A stretch of DNA of 64,000 nt from Salinispirillum sp049115955 (lineage in GTDB: Bacteria > Pseudomonadota > Gammaproteobacteria > Pseudomonadales > Natronospirillaceae): contig JAGDZJ010000019.1 of the NCBI GenBank assembly GCA_049115955.1, positions 90,021 through 154,020 of the forward strand, in the 5' to 3' direction. Below, piece by piece: positions 18,701 through 27,342 of the stretch. The position numbers were made by a program, and so were the translations under genes. The notes under the pieces were generated by a model, which was given only the letters and a program-made list of their open reading frames with translations, did not search any database and was not told the DNA's origin. Within the stretch, counting starts at the first letter, position 1. Each line of letters opens with the position of its first letter.

Positions 18701-19764
18701 GCACCTCACCCAAGCCGCACACCCTGCACGACGCAGACGATTTTCAGCGCCGCGTACTGAACTGGTACGACCAACACGGCCGCAAGCACTTGCCATGGCA
18801 ACAAGACCGCAACGCCTACCGAGTGTGGGTGTCGGAAACCATGTTGCAGCAGACGCAAGTCAGCACCGTGATCCCGTATTTTGAACGCTTTATGGCGCGC
18901 TTCCCCGACGTCACCGCGCTGGCCAATGCCCCTATTGATGACGTACTGCATCTGTGGACCGGGCTTGGCTATTACGCACGCGCCCGTAACCTGCACCGTT
19001 GCGCGCAAACCATAGTAAGCAACCACAACGGGGTATTTCCGAATACTGTCGACGCCTTGTGTGAACTGCCGGGCATTGGTCGCTCAACCGCCGGAGCCAT
19101 CGTCAGCATGGCGTTTCAGCAACGTGCCGCAATACTGGACGGCAACGTGAAGCGGGTACTCGCACGCCTGCACGCCGTGGATGGCTGGCCCGGCACCACC
19201 GCTGTGCAGAAAGAACTGTGGCAGATCGCCGAACATTACACGCCGCACGAACGCGTCCAAGACTACACCCAAGTGATGATGGACCTCGGCGCCACCCTAT
19301 GCACCCGCAGCAAGCCACAGTGCACCCAATGCCCCGTGCAAGACCTCTGTGCCGCGCATGCACAAGGCACCCCCACTGCATGGCCGCACAGCAAACCGAA
19401 AACCATCAAGCCCGTAAAAGCCGCGTGGTTTCTCATGCTGCAACTGCCCGACCAACGCTGTTACCTAACACCACGCCCACCCACCGGCCTATGGGGCGGC
19501 CTGTGGTGCTTTCCTGAATTCACCAGCAGCGCAGCCTTAGACGACTGGCTACGGCAACAGGGTTACAACCCGGAGCAGCGAGAAGACTGGAGTGAATTTC
19601 GCCACACCTTCAGCCACTTTCATCTGGACATCACACCCGTACATTTGCGAACCTCACACGTTATTAATGTCGAGGAACAGGGCCAATGGGTACAACCCCA
19701 CTTAGATGAAGCACTGGGCCTTGCCGCTCCAACCAAGCGCCTTCTGGAGAAGCTTCGCTCATAA
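18697..19764 (+). CDS. mutY: A/G-specific adenine DNA glycosylase
   Basis: Removes adenine mispaired with 8-oxoguanine. The 355 residues comprise an HhH-GPD glycosylase domain (about 15-220) with the catalytic region SETMLQQTQV, the helix-hairpin-helix LPGIGRSTAGAIVSMAF with ILDGNVKRVLAR (catalytic Asp), and the [4Fe-4S] loop CTRSKPQCTQCPVQDLC. A C-terminal NUDIX-like domain (about 235-355) recognises 8-oxoG. The start overlaps the preceding gene by ATGA. Confidence 0.97.
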   Translation: MSTSPKPHTLHDADDFQRRVLNWYDQHGRKHLPWQQDRNAYRVWVSETMLQQTQVSTVIPYFERFMARFPDVTALANAPIDDVLHLWTGLGYYARARNLHRCAQTIVSNHNGVFPNTVDALCELPGIGRSTAGAIVSMAFQQRAAILDGNVKRVLARLHAVDGWPGTTAVQKELWQIAEHYTPHERVQDYTQVMMDLGATLCTRSKPQCTQCPVQDLCAAHAQGTPTAWPHSKPKTIKPVKAAWFLMLQLPDQRCYLTPRPPTGLWGGLWCFPEFTSSAALDDWLRQQGYNPEQREDWSEFRHTFSHFHLDITPVHLRTSHVINVEEQGQWVQPHLDEALGLAAPTKRLLEKLRS

Positions 19765-19826
19765 CGTAGGAGGTCAGCCCCCTGGCCGAACAAACAATCC
19801 CGTAGGAGGCCAGCCCTCTGGCCGAA
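19765..19826. repeat. REP-like tandem repeat, two copies
   Basis: Two imperfect copies, 36 bases apart (starting at 19765 and 19801), share CGTAGGAGGYCAGCCCYCTG followed by GCCGAA. Each contains a short palindrome CCAG...CTGG, so each can fold into a hairpin. The form resembles Pseudomonas-type REP elements (GTAGGAG...). They lie between mutY and yggX and may separate their expression. Confidence 0.6.
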
Positions 19827-19847
19827 AAACTACCATAGGAAAATACC

Positions 19848-20114
19848 ATGACCGTCTTCTGCACCAAATACCAAAAAGAACTCCCGGCCCTGCCCAAAGC
19901 GCCCTTTCCTGGCCCCAAAGGCCAAAAAATACTCGAAACCGTTTCCCAGCAAGCCTGGGCTGACTGGCAGGCGCACCAAACCCGGCTCATCAACGAGAAA
20001 CACCTCGTTATGACCGACCCCAACGCGCGCAAATACCTGATGGAACAGATGGACAAATTCCTCTCGGGCGACGACTACGACCAAGCAGAGGGCTACGTTC
20101 CGGAGAATAAATAG
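19848..20114 (+). CDS. yggX: Fe(2+)-trafficking protein YggX
   Basis: Small cytoplasmic protein (88 residues) that protects iron-sulfur clusters from oxidants and is linked to iron handling. The single conserved Cys5 in TVFCTKYQKELP, the block AWADWQAHQTRLINEKHLVM and the C-terminal EGYVPE identify the family. The mutY-yggX order is the same as in E. coli, where yggX follows mutY, itself an Fe-S enzyme. Confidence 0.96.
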   Translation: MTVFCTKYQKELPALPKAPFPGPKGQKILETVSQQAWADWQAHQTRLINEKHLVMTDPNARKYLMEQMDKFLSGDDYDQAEGYVPENK

Positions 20115-20126
20115 CCAACGAACATA

Positions 20127-20159
20127 TTTTGCCTAAAAAAATCAGTAGCTTAGGCAAAA
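20127..20159. terminator. Hairpin after yggX
   Basis: A perfect 10-bp stem TTTTGCCTAA/TTAGGCAAAA around a 13-base loop lies directly after yggX and before the tRNA promoter. It has A-rich and T-rich edges suitable for termination in either direction. Confidence 0.6.
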
Positions 20160-20164
20160 AGTGG

Positions 20165-20193
20165 TTGACGGCAACGGCAAAAATCTTTTTAAT
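20165..20193 (+). promoter_or_regulatory. tRNA-Phe promoter
   Basis: TTGACG (20165-20170) and TTTAAT (20188-20193) are 17 bases apart, followed by a GC-rich start region (ACGCTCCG) of the kind seen in stable-RNA promoters under stringent control. Confidence 0.65.
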
Positions 20194-20213
20194 ACGCTCC
20201 GTCGCTAAGACAT

Positions 20214-20289
20214 GCCCAGATAGCTCAGTCGGTAGAGCAGAGGATTGAAAATCCTCGTGTCGGTGGTTCGATTCCGCCTCTGGGCACCA
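20214..20289 (+). tRNA. tRNA-Phe (GAA)
   Basis: A 76-base cloverleaf: acceptor GCCCAGA/TCTGGGC, D-arm AGCTCAGTCGGTAGAGC, anticodon stem GAGGA with loop TTGAAAA (anticodon GAA), T-arm GGTGG-TTCGATT-CCGCC, and an encoded CCA end. It is very close to E. coli tRNA-Phe. Confidence 0.98.
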
Positions 20290-20298
20290 TCATTAAAG

Positions 20299-20320
20299 CC
20301 AGCCTCGTGCTGGTTTTTTT
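20299..20320 (+). terminator. Rho-independent terminator of tRNA-Phe
   Basis: Stem CCAGC/GCTGG with a five-base loop, followed by seven T, begins ten bases after the tRNA. The remaining 285 bases up to the asparaginase gene hold nothing I can identify. Confidence 0.85.
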
Positions 20321-20605
20321 GTGCCTGAAAATCACCGCAATACCACGAATGCCCAGCTATAAAAGCCAATGCGACACAGAGGCAGAAACTGAGAGCCACC
20401 CGCCAACTTTACGACATTTACCTAGAAAGCATCTAAGCTTCGTCTGCATGATCATTCTAAAATGTCTCACCCGAGCACTCTGGGTTGTCATCAGAATTGT
20501 CGTGCTCACAAAAGTTTGTGGAGAAAGACACCAATTGTCAGCCCCTACCAAAGTCATCCATACTCCCCGCAACGGCCTCTGATACATTAACCACAGGACT
20601 CCCCC

Positions 20606-21616
20606 ATGCCCCACAGCAACCCGACCCTTGTCCATATCACCCGTGGCGGTGCAGTAGAAAGCATGCATCGTGGGCGTGCGTTGGTGATGCGCAGCAACGG
20701 CGATGTGCTGTGGTCGGTGGGTGATGTTGAAGAACTCACCTACCCGCGCTCTGCCATTAAGGCGTTTCAGGCTTTACCGATGGTGGCGTCGGGTGCGGTG
20801 GAAGCGTTGGGTATCAGCGATGAAGAGCTGGCTCTGTGCTGCGCGTCACACAATGGCGAAGACCGCCACACGGCGGTGGCCGATGCATTTTTGCAGCGTT
20901 TGAACTTGGCGGAGCCCGCTTTTGAATGCGGTACGCACTGGCCGATGGGCCAACAAGCGACGATAGATTTAGCATGGCGTCACACCAAGCCCGATGCGCG
21001 GCATAACAACTGTTCGGGCAAGCATTTGGGGATGCTGGCACTGGCAGTGCACAAAGGTTGGAACACCCAAGGCTATGTGAAACCGGAACATCCGGTGCAG
21101 CAGGCAATTAAGGCCTGTATCGAAGACTGTTGCACTACATCGCTCGACGGTGTGCCGCTGTCACCCGACGGCTGTACGGCGCCAACTTGGGCCATGCCGC
21201 TGCATCGTTTAGCCTTGGGGTTTGCGCGCTTCGCTGACCAGTCGCAGTTGCCCGCGCAATACCAAGCCGCAGCGCGAGCGTTACATCGTGCGGCAACCCA
21301 GCACCCGTTTTTGGTGGCAGGGACAGAACGTTATTGCACCGAGGTCATGGCGGCCTTGGGTGATGAGGCATTCCTGAAAGTCGGTGCGGAAGGCGTATAC
21401 ATTGCGGCGCTGCCACGGCTTAAACTGGGCGTGGCCATTAAGATGGATTCTGGCTCGGCGCCTGCCGCTGAGGTGGCAATGAGTGCTATCCTTAGGCAAC
21501 TGGGCTTTGATCTGCCGGAAAAGTGGCAATCTGTGGCGTTGCGCAATCGCAACGGGCTATTAACAGGCGCAATTGCGCCGGTTGAATCGGCCTACGCCGA
21601 CCTGAAGTTAGCCTAA
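20606..21616 (+). CDS. Asparaginase, R. etli type II family
   Basis: A 336-residue member of the family named after Rhizobium etli asparaginase II, unrelated to E. coli AnsA/AnsB. Recognisable blocks are HITRGGAVESMHRG, YPRSAIKAFQALPMV, CASHNGEDRHTAVA, the conserved NNCSGKHLGMLA with its catalytic-site residues, and KMDSGSAPAAEVAM near the C-terminus. It should hydrolyse L-asparagine to aspartate and ammonia in the cytoplasm (no signal peptide). AGGA precedes the ATG. It heads a same-strand run with the next two genes. Confidence 0.85.
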   Translation: MPHSNPTLVHITRGGAVESMHRGRALVMRSNGDVLWSVGDVEELTYPRSAIKAFQALPMVASGAVEALGISDEELALCCASHNGEDRHTAVADAFLQRLNLAEPAFECGTHWPMGQQATIDLAWRHTKPDARHNNCSGKHLGMLALAVHKGWNTQGYVKPEHPVQQAIKACIEDCCTTSLDGVPLSPDGCTAPTWAMPLHRLALGFARFADQSQLPAQYQAAARALHRAATQHPFLVAGTERYCTEVMAALGDEAFLKVGAEGVYIAALPRLKLGVAIKMDSGSAPAAEVAMSAILRQLGFDLPEKWQSVALRNRNGLLTGAIAPVESAYADLKLA

Positions 21617-21645
21617 ATTATATTTATTGTTTTAGTGGAGAGCGC

Positions 21646-22032
21646 ATGACCAACCCCATGACCGCCGACGAACAGCAAGCCATTGTGCAGTTGTCCGCCG
21701 AAGAGCGTTTTGAGTATTTTCTGGAACAAGCAGTAGCCACCGGCTGCGTTTGGACGCTGCGCGGTGATGATGGCGGTGTCTTGATGTCAGCCGAAGGCAA
21801 AGAATGCATGCCGGTTTGGCCAAGTGAAGCCTTTGCCGCAATCTGGGCGATGGACGACTGGGCCGACTGCGCGCCCTTTATGATTGATTTGGACGCGTGG
21901 ATGCAACGCTGGTTGCCCGGTATGCAAACCGATGGTTTGAGCGTTGTGGTGTTTCCGGACGACGCCGAAGAAGGCTTGGTGCTGCGCCCGAAAGAATTGA
22001 AGAAAGCCATGCAAGAGACGCAGCAGGGGTAA
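21646..22032 (+). CDS. DUF2750 domain protein
   Basis: A 128-residue cytoplasmic acidic protein of the DUF2750 family. The family pattern is visible: an N-terminal helix, VWTLRGDDGGVLM, MPVWPSEAFAAIWA with the aromatic cluster, LDAWMQRWLPGM and VVVFPDDAEEGLVL. Function unknown. GGAGAGCGC precedes ATG 21646. It is 29 bases after the asparaginase gene and 6 bases before the amidotransferase gene, so probably co-transcribed. Confidence 0.75.
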   Translation: MTNPMTADEQQAIVQLSAEERFEYFLEQAVATGCVWTLRGDDGGVLMSAEGKECMPVWPSEAFAAIWAMDDWADCAPFMIDLDAWMQRWLPGMQTDGLSVVVFPDDAEEGLVLRPKELKKAMQETQQG

Positions 22033-22038
22033 TCGATC

Positions 22039-22848
22039 GTGTGTGAATTGCTGGGTATGAGCGCCAACGTCCCCACTGATATGTGTTTCAGCTTTACCGG
22101 TTTGACCCGCCGTGGCGGTGGTACTGGCCCGCATAAAGATGGCTGGGGTGTGGCGTTTTACGAAGGTGTGGGAGTGAAAACCTTTCACGAATCGCTCGCC
22201 AGTGCGGACTCACGCATTGCCGAGATCGTAAAGTCACATCCAATGAAGACCCAAGTCGGTATCTGCCATATACGCCAGGCAAATGTCGGTGATGTTTGCC
22301 TGGCCAACACCCACCCTTTCATTCGCGAGCTGTGGGGTAAATACTGGACCTTTGCCCATAATGGCCAGCTTAAGTCGTTCACTCCCCGGGACGGAACGTA
22401 CGAGCCTGTGGGAACTACCGACAGTGAGGCTATTTTCTGCGACCTGCTAAACCAATTACGAGACAACCATCATCGGCATCTGCCCGAGGCTGAACTGGTC
22501 CGCTTTTTGGTCGAGCGCAGTACCGCCTATGCCCAGCAAGGCGTGTTCAACCTGTTGTTTAGCAATGGCGACTGGTTGTTTACCTTTTGTACCACCAAGA
22601 TGGCCTGCATCACGCGCCGTGCGCCCTTTGGCCCGGCACGACTGAAAGACGACGAAATGGTGGTGGACTTCGGCACCGAAACAACACCGGACGATGTGGT
22701 GAGCGTGATTGTGACCGAACCACTGACGGCGGATGAAATATGGGATATATACCAACCCGGCGAATGGCGTTTTTGGCGTGCCGGTGAGGCTGTTCAGCAG
22801 GGCATGGTATCTGTGCCTGCTTATCCACGCCCTGCCGTCACCCAGTAA
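22039..22848 (+). CDS. Class II glutamine amidotransferase, YafJ-like
   Basis: A 269-residue Ntn-hydrolase-fold amidotransferase. The start is GTG, so Cys2 (MCELLGMSAN) becomes the N-terminal nucleophile after Met removal. Conserved elements are GWGVAFYEG, GICHIRQANVG and FAHNGQL. E. coli YafJ has the same size and arrangement. The acceptor is not known; by fold it hydrolyses glutamine or a related gamma-glutamyl bond. AGGGGT lies nine bases before GTG 22039. Confidence 0.85.
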   Translation: MCELLGMSANVPTDMCFSFTGLTRRGGGTGPHKDGWGVAFYEGVGVKTFHESLASADSRIAEIVKSHPMKTQVGICHIRQANVGDVCLANTHPFIRELWGKYWTFAHNGQLKSFTPRDGTYEPVGTTDSEAIFCDLLNQLRDNHHRHLPEAELVRFLVERSTAYAQQGVFNLLFSNGDWLFTFCTTKMACITRRAPFGPARLKDDEMVVDFGTETTPDDVVSVIVTEPLTADEIWDIYQPGEWRFWRAGEAVQQGMVSVPAYPRPAVTQ

Positions 22849-22968
22849 ACAGAATTTGCCAATTTGTGCTTTCTTGTCACAAGTCTTTTCAACCCCCACC
22901 AACCTCCATCTGGACTCTGGCGAAAAAGTTCGTATCATGCCCCACTGCTTCATTTCGAGGGCGATTCC

Positions 22969-23565
22969 ATGCTGATGTGGAACCAACGTTACGCCACGGA
23001 AGAATACGCATACGGTAAGGAACCCAACGATTTTTTACGGCGCACCGCCGACGACATCCCGCCTGGGCGCATTTTGTGTCTGGCTGAGGGTGAAGGGCGC
23101 AATGCAGTTTATCTGGCCCAACAAGGCTGGAAAGTAACCGCTGTCGATATCTCTGAAGTGGGTTTAGCCAAAGCACAACGCTTGGCAGCGGAACGCGGCG
23201 TGCACATTGAAACGGTTCAGGCCGACTTGGCCGATTTCACCATTGAGCCCAATAGCTGGGAAGCCGTGGTCAGCATTTTCTGTCACCTACCAGCGGACAT
23301 TCGCGTGCCTCTGCATGAGCGCGTGGTCTCCGGTTTAAAACCCGGTGGCACATTGGTTTTAGAAGCCTATCACCCGCGCCAAGTAGAATTGGGTACTGGC
23401 GGCCCTAAGACACCCGAACTGCTGGCCGACCTCAATACTCTACGTGCCGAACTGCGCGGCATGAACCTGCAACTCATGCAGGAAATTGAGCGCCCCGTGC
23501 AAGAAGGCATTTATCACCAAGGCGAGAGCGCCGTGGTGCAGATATTAGGCTTTAAACCGCACTAA
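22969..23565 (+). CDS. SAM-dependent methyltransferase, TehB-like
   Basis: A 198-residue class I methyltransferase. It opens with MLMWNQRYATEEYAYGKEPNDFL, typical of the TehB/tellurite-resistance and thiopurine-methyltransferase-like group, followed by motif I LCLAEGEGRNAVYLA, the acidic VTAVDIS at the end of strand 2, and LKPGGTLVLEAY. The start is ATG 22969 behind GAGGG. The upstream extension from 22864 is not conserved-looking. Substrate unknown; oxyanions of chalcogens or small thiols are typical of the family. Confidence 0.8.
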   Translation: MLMWNQRYATEEYAYGKEPNDFLRRTADDIPPGRILCLAEGEGRNAVYLAQQGWKVTAVDISEVGLAKAQRLAAERGVHIETVQADLADFTIEPNSWEAVVSIFCHLPADIRVPLHERVVSGLKPGGTLVLEAYHPRQVELGTGGPKTPELLADLNTLRAELRGMNLQLMQEIERPVQEGIYHQGESAVVQILGFKPH

Positions 23566-23668
23566 ACAGCGTGTTTCACGTAAATTGCACCGAGAACGGG
23601 GAGACTGGCGGTGCAATTCCGGTTATCTTTACGGTACAGCATTACGATTGACTCGATTAAGGATATCG

Positions 23669-25315
23669 ATGTACTCCGCAACCCATATTTACCGCATTAG
23701 CCTTATGTGCAGCCTAGCGTTCATTTTGGTTGCCTGCTCGGGACGTTCATCGACCCCACTCGACTTACCCACACGCACCCAAATGGCCTCGACGGTGCAA
23801 GAACAGGTCGAGCTAATGCTTTCCGCGTTTTCGCCCATTGCCGGGCAAGCACTGCCAAACGAGAATGTGTTGGCCGTGTACGAAAAGCGCAACTACAACC
23901 CCATATGGATACACCAAAAACAGCTCAGCCCTGCCCTATGGGAATTGCTGGCGCAACTCGACACCGCACACGCCCAAGGGCTCAATCCGGTGCATTACCA
24001 TACCGCTATTTTGCGCGAGTATCTGAGCATCGAACGCCCAACCCAACAACAGTTGGCCGAACTGGATGTCATAGCGACGACAGCGCTGCAAAACTACGCG
24101 CACGACCTAAACGTCGGACGTTACGACCCCCGCATGATCGACACCAACTGGCAGCTCGATAGCCCCAGCGATACCTGGATGCGCATTTTTGAACTGCCTT
24201 CGGCGCAGCAGATGGTCGACTATCTACCGAACTTGGCTCCCGCGCATGCCGACTACCAAATTCTGCAACGCTGGTACGTCTACTATCGAGACCTAAACCA
24301 GCGTGAACGTGATATTCGCGTACCCGGCGGCGTATTGATGATGCAAGGCGAGCGCGGGGCGCATGTGGCCTTGTTGCGTGCCCGACTGGCGCAAACGGGT
24401 GATCTGCGCAATGGTACACGCAGCACCGCTGACGACGTATTTGACGTACGACTGAAACAAGCGGTGATGAACTTCCAGCAACGGCATTATTTGAATGCAG
24501 ATGGACGCGTTGGCAGCCAAACGCTGGCCGCGTTGAACGTACCGCTCAGTCAGCGCGCCGAGCAGATTCGCTACAACTTAGAGCGCTGGCGTTGGCTACC
24601 TTCGGAACTGGAAGACGACCGAATTTGGGTCGACCTAACCGACTACCAAGTGCACATTCACTTGAATGGCGAACACCACAGCATGCGCGCGGTGATCGGC
24701 TCGCCGGAACATCGCACTGCCGTGTTCCAAGGCAACATGACCTACTTTGAAGTGAATCCAACCTGGCGCGTGCCGCATCGTATTGCCACCGAAGTGCTGT
24801 TGCCGCAGATTCAACGCGATCCGAATTACTTGGCGCGTAACGGCTACCAAGTGTTTCAGGGCTGGACGGCCGGCGCTGCACCGCTTGACCCTGCCACCAT
24901 CGACTGGCGCGCTCTGAACGCCAGCACGATGCGCTATCGCTTAGAGCAGTTACCGGATGAAGGCAACGCCATGGGGCGCTATAAGTTTATGTTCCCTAAT
25001 CGCAATGCCATCTACCTGCACGACACGCCGGAACAACGGCACTTCAATCTGCGTAGCCGGGCCTACAGCGCGGGCTGTATTCGCCTGGAGAACCCCGATC
25101 TGCTGGCCGATTTGCTGGTCGCCAATGGCCGCAACGTGAGGCACCTTGCCAGCGCTCGCGCCAGCGATGACACCGCAGTCATTGGACTCGACGCACCTAT
25201 TCCAGTGTATCTGGTCTACTTCACGGTCGCCCCCGATGCGCAAGGTATGCCGGTTTTCCGGCCGGATGTGTATGAACGCGATATCTTAATGGCAGAAGCC
25301 ATGGGCCGCGTGTAA
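23669..25315 (+). CDS. L,D-transpeptidase, YcbB/LdtD-like lipoprotein
   Basis: Cross-links peptidoglycan by 3-3 bonds. The 548 residues start with a lipoprotein signal (LAFILVACSG, lipidated Cys). A scaffold region of about 200 residues follows, then a peptidoglycan-binding repeat (VALLRARLAQTG to DGRVGSQTLAALN), and a YkuD catalytic domain with HDTPEQRHF and the active-site motif YSAGCIRLENP. That size and order match LdtD (YcbB, 615 residues), though a lipobox is not the rule there. ATG 23669 follows AAGGA. The C-terminal segment after the catalytic motif (about 80 residues) is as in YcbB. Confidence 0.92.
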   Translation: MYSATHIYRISLMCSLAFILVACSGRSSTPLDLPTRTQMASTVQEQVELMLSAFSPIAGQALPNENVLAVYEKRNYNPIWIHQKQLSPALWELLAQLDTAHAQGLNPVHYHTAILREYLSIERPTQQQLAELDVIATTALQNYAHDLNVGRYDPRMIDTNWQLDSPSDTWMRIFELPSAQQMVDYLPNLAPAHADYQILQRWYVYYRDLNQRERDIRVPGGVLMMQGERGAHVALLRARLAQTGDLRNGTRSTADDVFDVRLKQAVMNFQQRHYLNADGRVGSQTLAALNVPLSQRAEQIRYNLERWRWLPSELEDDRIWVDLTDYQVHIHLNGEHHSMRAVIGSPEHRTAVFQGNMTYFEVNPTWRVPHRIATEVLLPQIQRDPNYLARNGYQVFQGWTAGAAPLDPATIDWRALNASTMRYRLEQLPDEGNAMGRYKFMFPNRNAIYLHDTPEQRHFNLRSRAYSAGCIRLENPDLLADLLVANGRNVRHLASARASDDTAVIGLDAPIPVYLVYFTVAPDAQGMPVFRPDVYERDILMAEAMGRV

Positions 25316-25324
25316 AAACTGTGC

Positions 25325-25355
25325 TTGACCTTCCACCAACGGAAAGGTTTAGACT
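25325..25355 (+). promoter_or_regulatory. CueR-type copper-responsive promoter
   Basis: The -35 box TTGACC (25325-25330) and -10 box TAGACT (25350-25355) are separated by 19 bases, the overlong spacing used by MerR-family activators. The spacer holds the inverted repeat ACCTTCC-7 bp-GAAAGGT (25328-25348), nearly identical to the E. coli copA operator bound by CueR. It should make the next gene, and perhaps the whole cluster to 27.3 kb, inducible by Cu(I). Confidence 0.85.
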
Positions 25356-25390
25356 ACTATTATAACCACTTCGATACCGATGCTAACGTC

Positions 25391-25747
25391 ATGACGCTGC
25401 ACCGCAAGAACCGACCATTAAATCGTTTGATGACTGCGCTGTTGGTGCTGGTCATCGCGGTTGTGGGTCCGGTGCAGGCATCCATTCATGCAGGCGCCAT
25501 GGCCAGCCAAGACCTGTCCGGTATGCAGCACAGCCATCATGTCGAACATCATGATTCAATCGCAACCAACACTGATCACACGCACAGCGACAGCCCTTGT
25601 GCTGAACTCTGCTTGCAAGTGTCCCTTGTACCTAGGGTGAACATCGCGCCTAGCGTGCAAACATCAACCTCCGCGCCAACGATGACAGCAGGGGTACCCT
25701 TGAGTCTGGCTGAGCCTTCCGTACCACCGCCTCGAAACCTGTTCTAG
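25391..25747 (+). CDS. Small His-rich exported protein, probably copper-related
   Basis: A 118-residue protein with an N-terminal hydrophobic signal (MTALLVLVIAVVGPVQAS) and a His-rich mature start (HSHHVEHH, then HTHSD) followed by CAELCLQ, a paired-Cys motif. Such ligand-rich sequences bind metals. The C-terminal half is low-complexity Ser/Thr/Pro. I cannot assign a named family, though DUF2946/CopL-like proteins look similar. The start ATG 25391 is my choice, 36 bases after the -10 box. The frame opening at 25325 would begin in the promoter itself. Confidence 0.6.
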   Translation: MTLHRKNRPLNRLMTALLVLVIAVVGPVQASIHAGAMASQDLSGMQHSHHVEHHDSIATNTDHTHSDSPCAELCLQVSLVPRVNIAPSVQTSTSAPTMTAGVPLSLAEPSVPPPRNLF

Positions 25748-25884
25748 CCATCACCCTTTACGCTCAAATGCAGCTATTTGCTGCAGCGCTGAGCAAACAC
25801 GATGACTTTTAATTTAATTGCAGTTGCGACCGTTCGCCATTTGCTGGCGTCCGTGGCACCCGCCATTTGAACAGGAATACGACC

Positions 25885-26628
25885 ATGAACTTTGCACCTA
25901 AAAAACTCACCCTTGTTACGCTCTTAGCGTTGTCTGCGACTGCCGTTGCGGGCTGTGCGCAGCCAAGCCACGATGATCATCATACGGGGGAAGCGGGTCG
26001 CTCGACCATGATGATGAATCATGAGCAGTCTGGTCAGCGCGGCATGATGAACCACGAGATGATGCATGGTGATCATCCGATGGAACAAATGCATGAGATG
26101 CACCAGAGCCATGCTGGACATGCCTTTACGCAAGACAATCAACGCATGATGCAAGACATGCACAGCATGGAAGTGACCGGCGACGTCGACTACGATTTCG
26201 TCCGCGGCATGATCCCACACCATCAAGGTGCCATTGATATGGCGCAAACGTTGCTCGCTGAAGGGACAGACGCTGAATTGCTGGCGCTGGCTGAGGAAAT
26301 CATTGCCGCCCAGCAAACAGAAATCGCAGACATGGAAGCCTGGCTGGCAGCCTATGGTGATCCGCGCATTGGAAGCCAAGCAGCAGACATTCGTGCGGGC
26401 TATGAACGCACAAACAACCGGATGATGCGCGACATGAACATCGCCCCCAGCGGCGACGTTAATCGTGATTTCGTGTTGGGTATGATCCCCCACCATGAAG
26501 CGGCCATTGATATGGCGTATATTCTGCTGCGTTACAGTGACGACAGCGAACTGCGCACGCTCGCAGAGGCGGTGATTCGGGAACAAGAGCGGGAAATTCG
26601 CACCATGCGCGCATGGCTTGAGCAATAA
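25885..26628 (+). CDS. Lipoprotein with two DUF305 domains, copper-binding-like
   Basis: A 247-residue predicted lipoprotein (lipobox AVAGCA). After the lipidated Cys comes a segment of about 75 residues packed with Met and His, of the type that binds Cu(I) in CopK/PcoE-like proteins. Two tandem DUF305 domains follow, each with DFVxGMIPHHxxAIDMA (about residues 106 and 193) and a downstream helix with a Glu pair. The conserved Met and HH of these ferritin-like helical bundles are candidate metal ligands. AGGAA precedes ATG 25885. Same strand and context as the CueR-type promoter. Confidence 0.85.
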   Translation: MNFAPKKLTLVTLLALSATAVAGCAQPSHDDHHTGEAGRSTMMMNHEQSGQRGMMNHEMMHGDHPMEQMHEMHQSHAGHAFTQDNQRMMQDMHSMEVTGDVDYDFVRGMIPHHQGAIDMAQTLLAEGTDAELLALAEEIIAAQQTEIADMEAWLAAYGDPRIGSQAADIRAGYERTNNRMMRDMNIAPSGDVNRDFVLGMIPHHEAAIDMAYILLRYSDDSELRTLAEAVIREQEREIRTMRAWLEQ

Positions 26629-26657
26629 CCGAGCTGACACATTAGCCTAACGAGACC

Positions 26658-26696
26658 GGGCCGGAGCGACTGCATTGACCGAGGCGACTCCGGCCC
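26658..26696. terminator. GC-rich hairpin
   Basis: A 9-bp perfect stem GGGCCGGAG/CTCCGGCCC with a 21-base loop lies between the DUF305 and DUF411 genes. No T-run follows, so readthrough or differential mRNA stability is possible. Confidence 0.5.
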
Positions 26697-26741
26697 ACTA
26701 AGCTCACCATCTAATGACTATTTTATACGAGGCACACAGTC

Positions 26742-27290
26742 ATGATGCTATCTAAATTCGTTAACAAGCGGGGGCTTGTTGGCTCTGCCGCTGCGGTGGT
26801 GGTTCTTACCGGCGCGACCGTTCTTTTATACCCGGCACAGCGCTCTAATGGAGCTGACACAGCAACAGAAATGAGCATTAACGCACTGTCTGAGCAACTC
26901 CCGGCGCGCCAAGTTACCATGTTCAGCGACCCAAACTGTGGTTGCTGTGGCAGTTGGGCCGAACACTTGGAGGCGCATGGTTACAAGGTGACGGTGACGC
27001 ACACCGACGCCATGAACCAACTCAAAGATGAGCAGGGTATTCCACCCAACATGCGATCTTGCCATACGGCACTGATTGATGGGTTGGTCGTAGAGGGGCA
27101 CGTTCCCGTAACCGCCATTGAGAAATTCCTGACCAATCCCCTGCCCTTCGGCGACAAAACCGTCGGGCTCGCCGTACCCGGAATGCCGCTAGGCTCTCCC
27201 GGTATGGAAGTGGGTCGCTATCAGGATTTCGACGCGGTAGCTTTTACCATTGACGGCGAATCCGCCGTGGTTGGCGAATACCGTTTTTAG
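26742..27290 (+). CDS. DUF411 metal-binding protein
   Basis: A 182-residue protein with an N-terminal membrane anchor or uncleaved signal (GSAAAVVVLTGATVLLYPA) and a DUF411 domain (about 52-175). The domain carries the thioredoxin-like metal site DPNCGCCGSW and the second ligand region MRSCHTALIDG. DUF411 proteins are periplasmic copper-handling proteins, often encoded beside cop genes. It fits as the third member of the copper cluster. Confidence 0.85.
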   Translation: MMLSKFVNKRGLVGSAAAVVVLTGATVLLYPAQRSNGADTATEMSINALSEQLPARQVTMFSDPNCGCCGSWAEHLEAHGYKVTVTHTDAMNQLKDEQGIPPNMRSCHTALIDGLVVEGHVPVTAIEKFLTNPLPFGDKTVGLAVPGMPLGSPGMEVGRYQDFDAVAFTIDGESAVVGEYRF

Positions 27291-27313
27291 TTACGCCGAG
27301 CGTTTCGGATAGA

Positions 27314-27342
27314 GCGCTGCCCTAGGTGACAAATGGCAGCGC
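27314..27342. terminator. Hairpin between convergent genes
   Basis: An 8-bp stem GCGCTGCC/GGCAGCGC around a 13-base loop overlaps the stop codon of the minus-strand kinase gene and lies 24 bases after the DUF411 gene. Confidence 0.5.
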
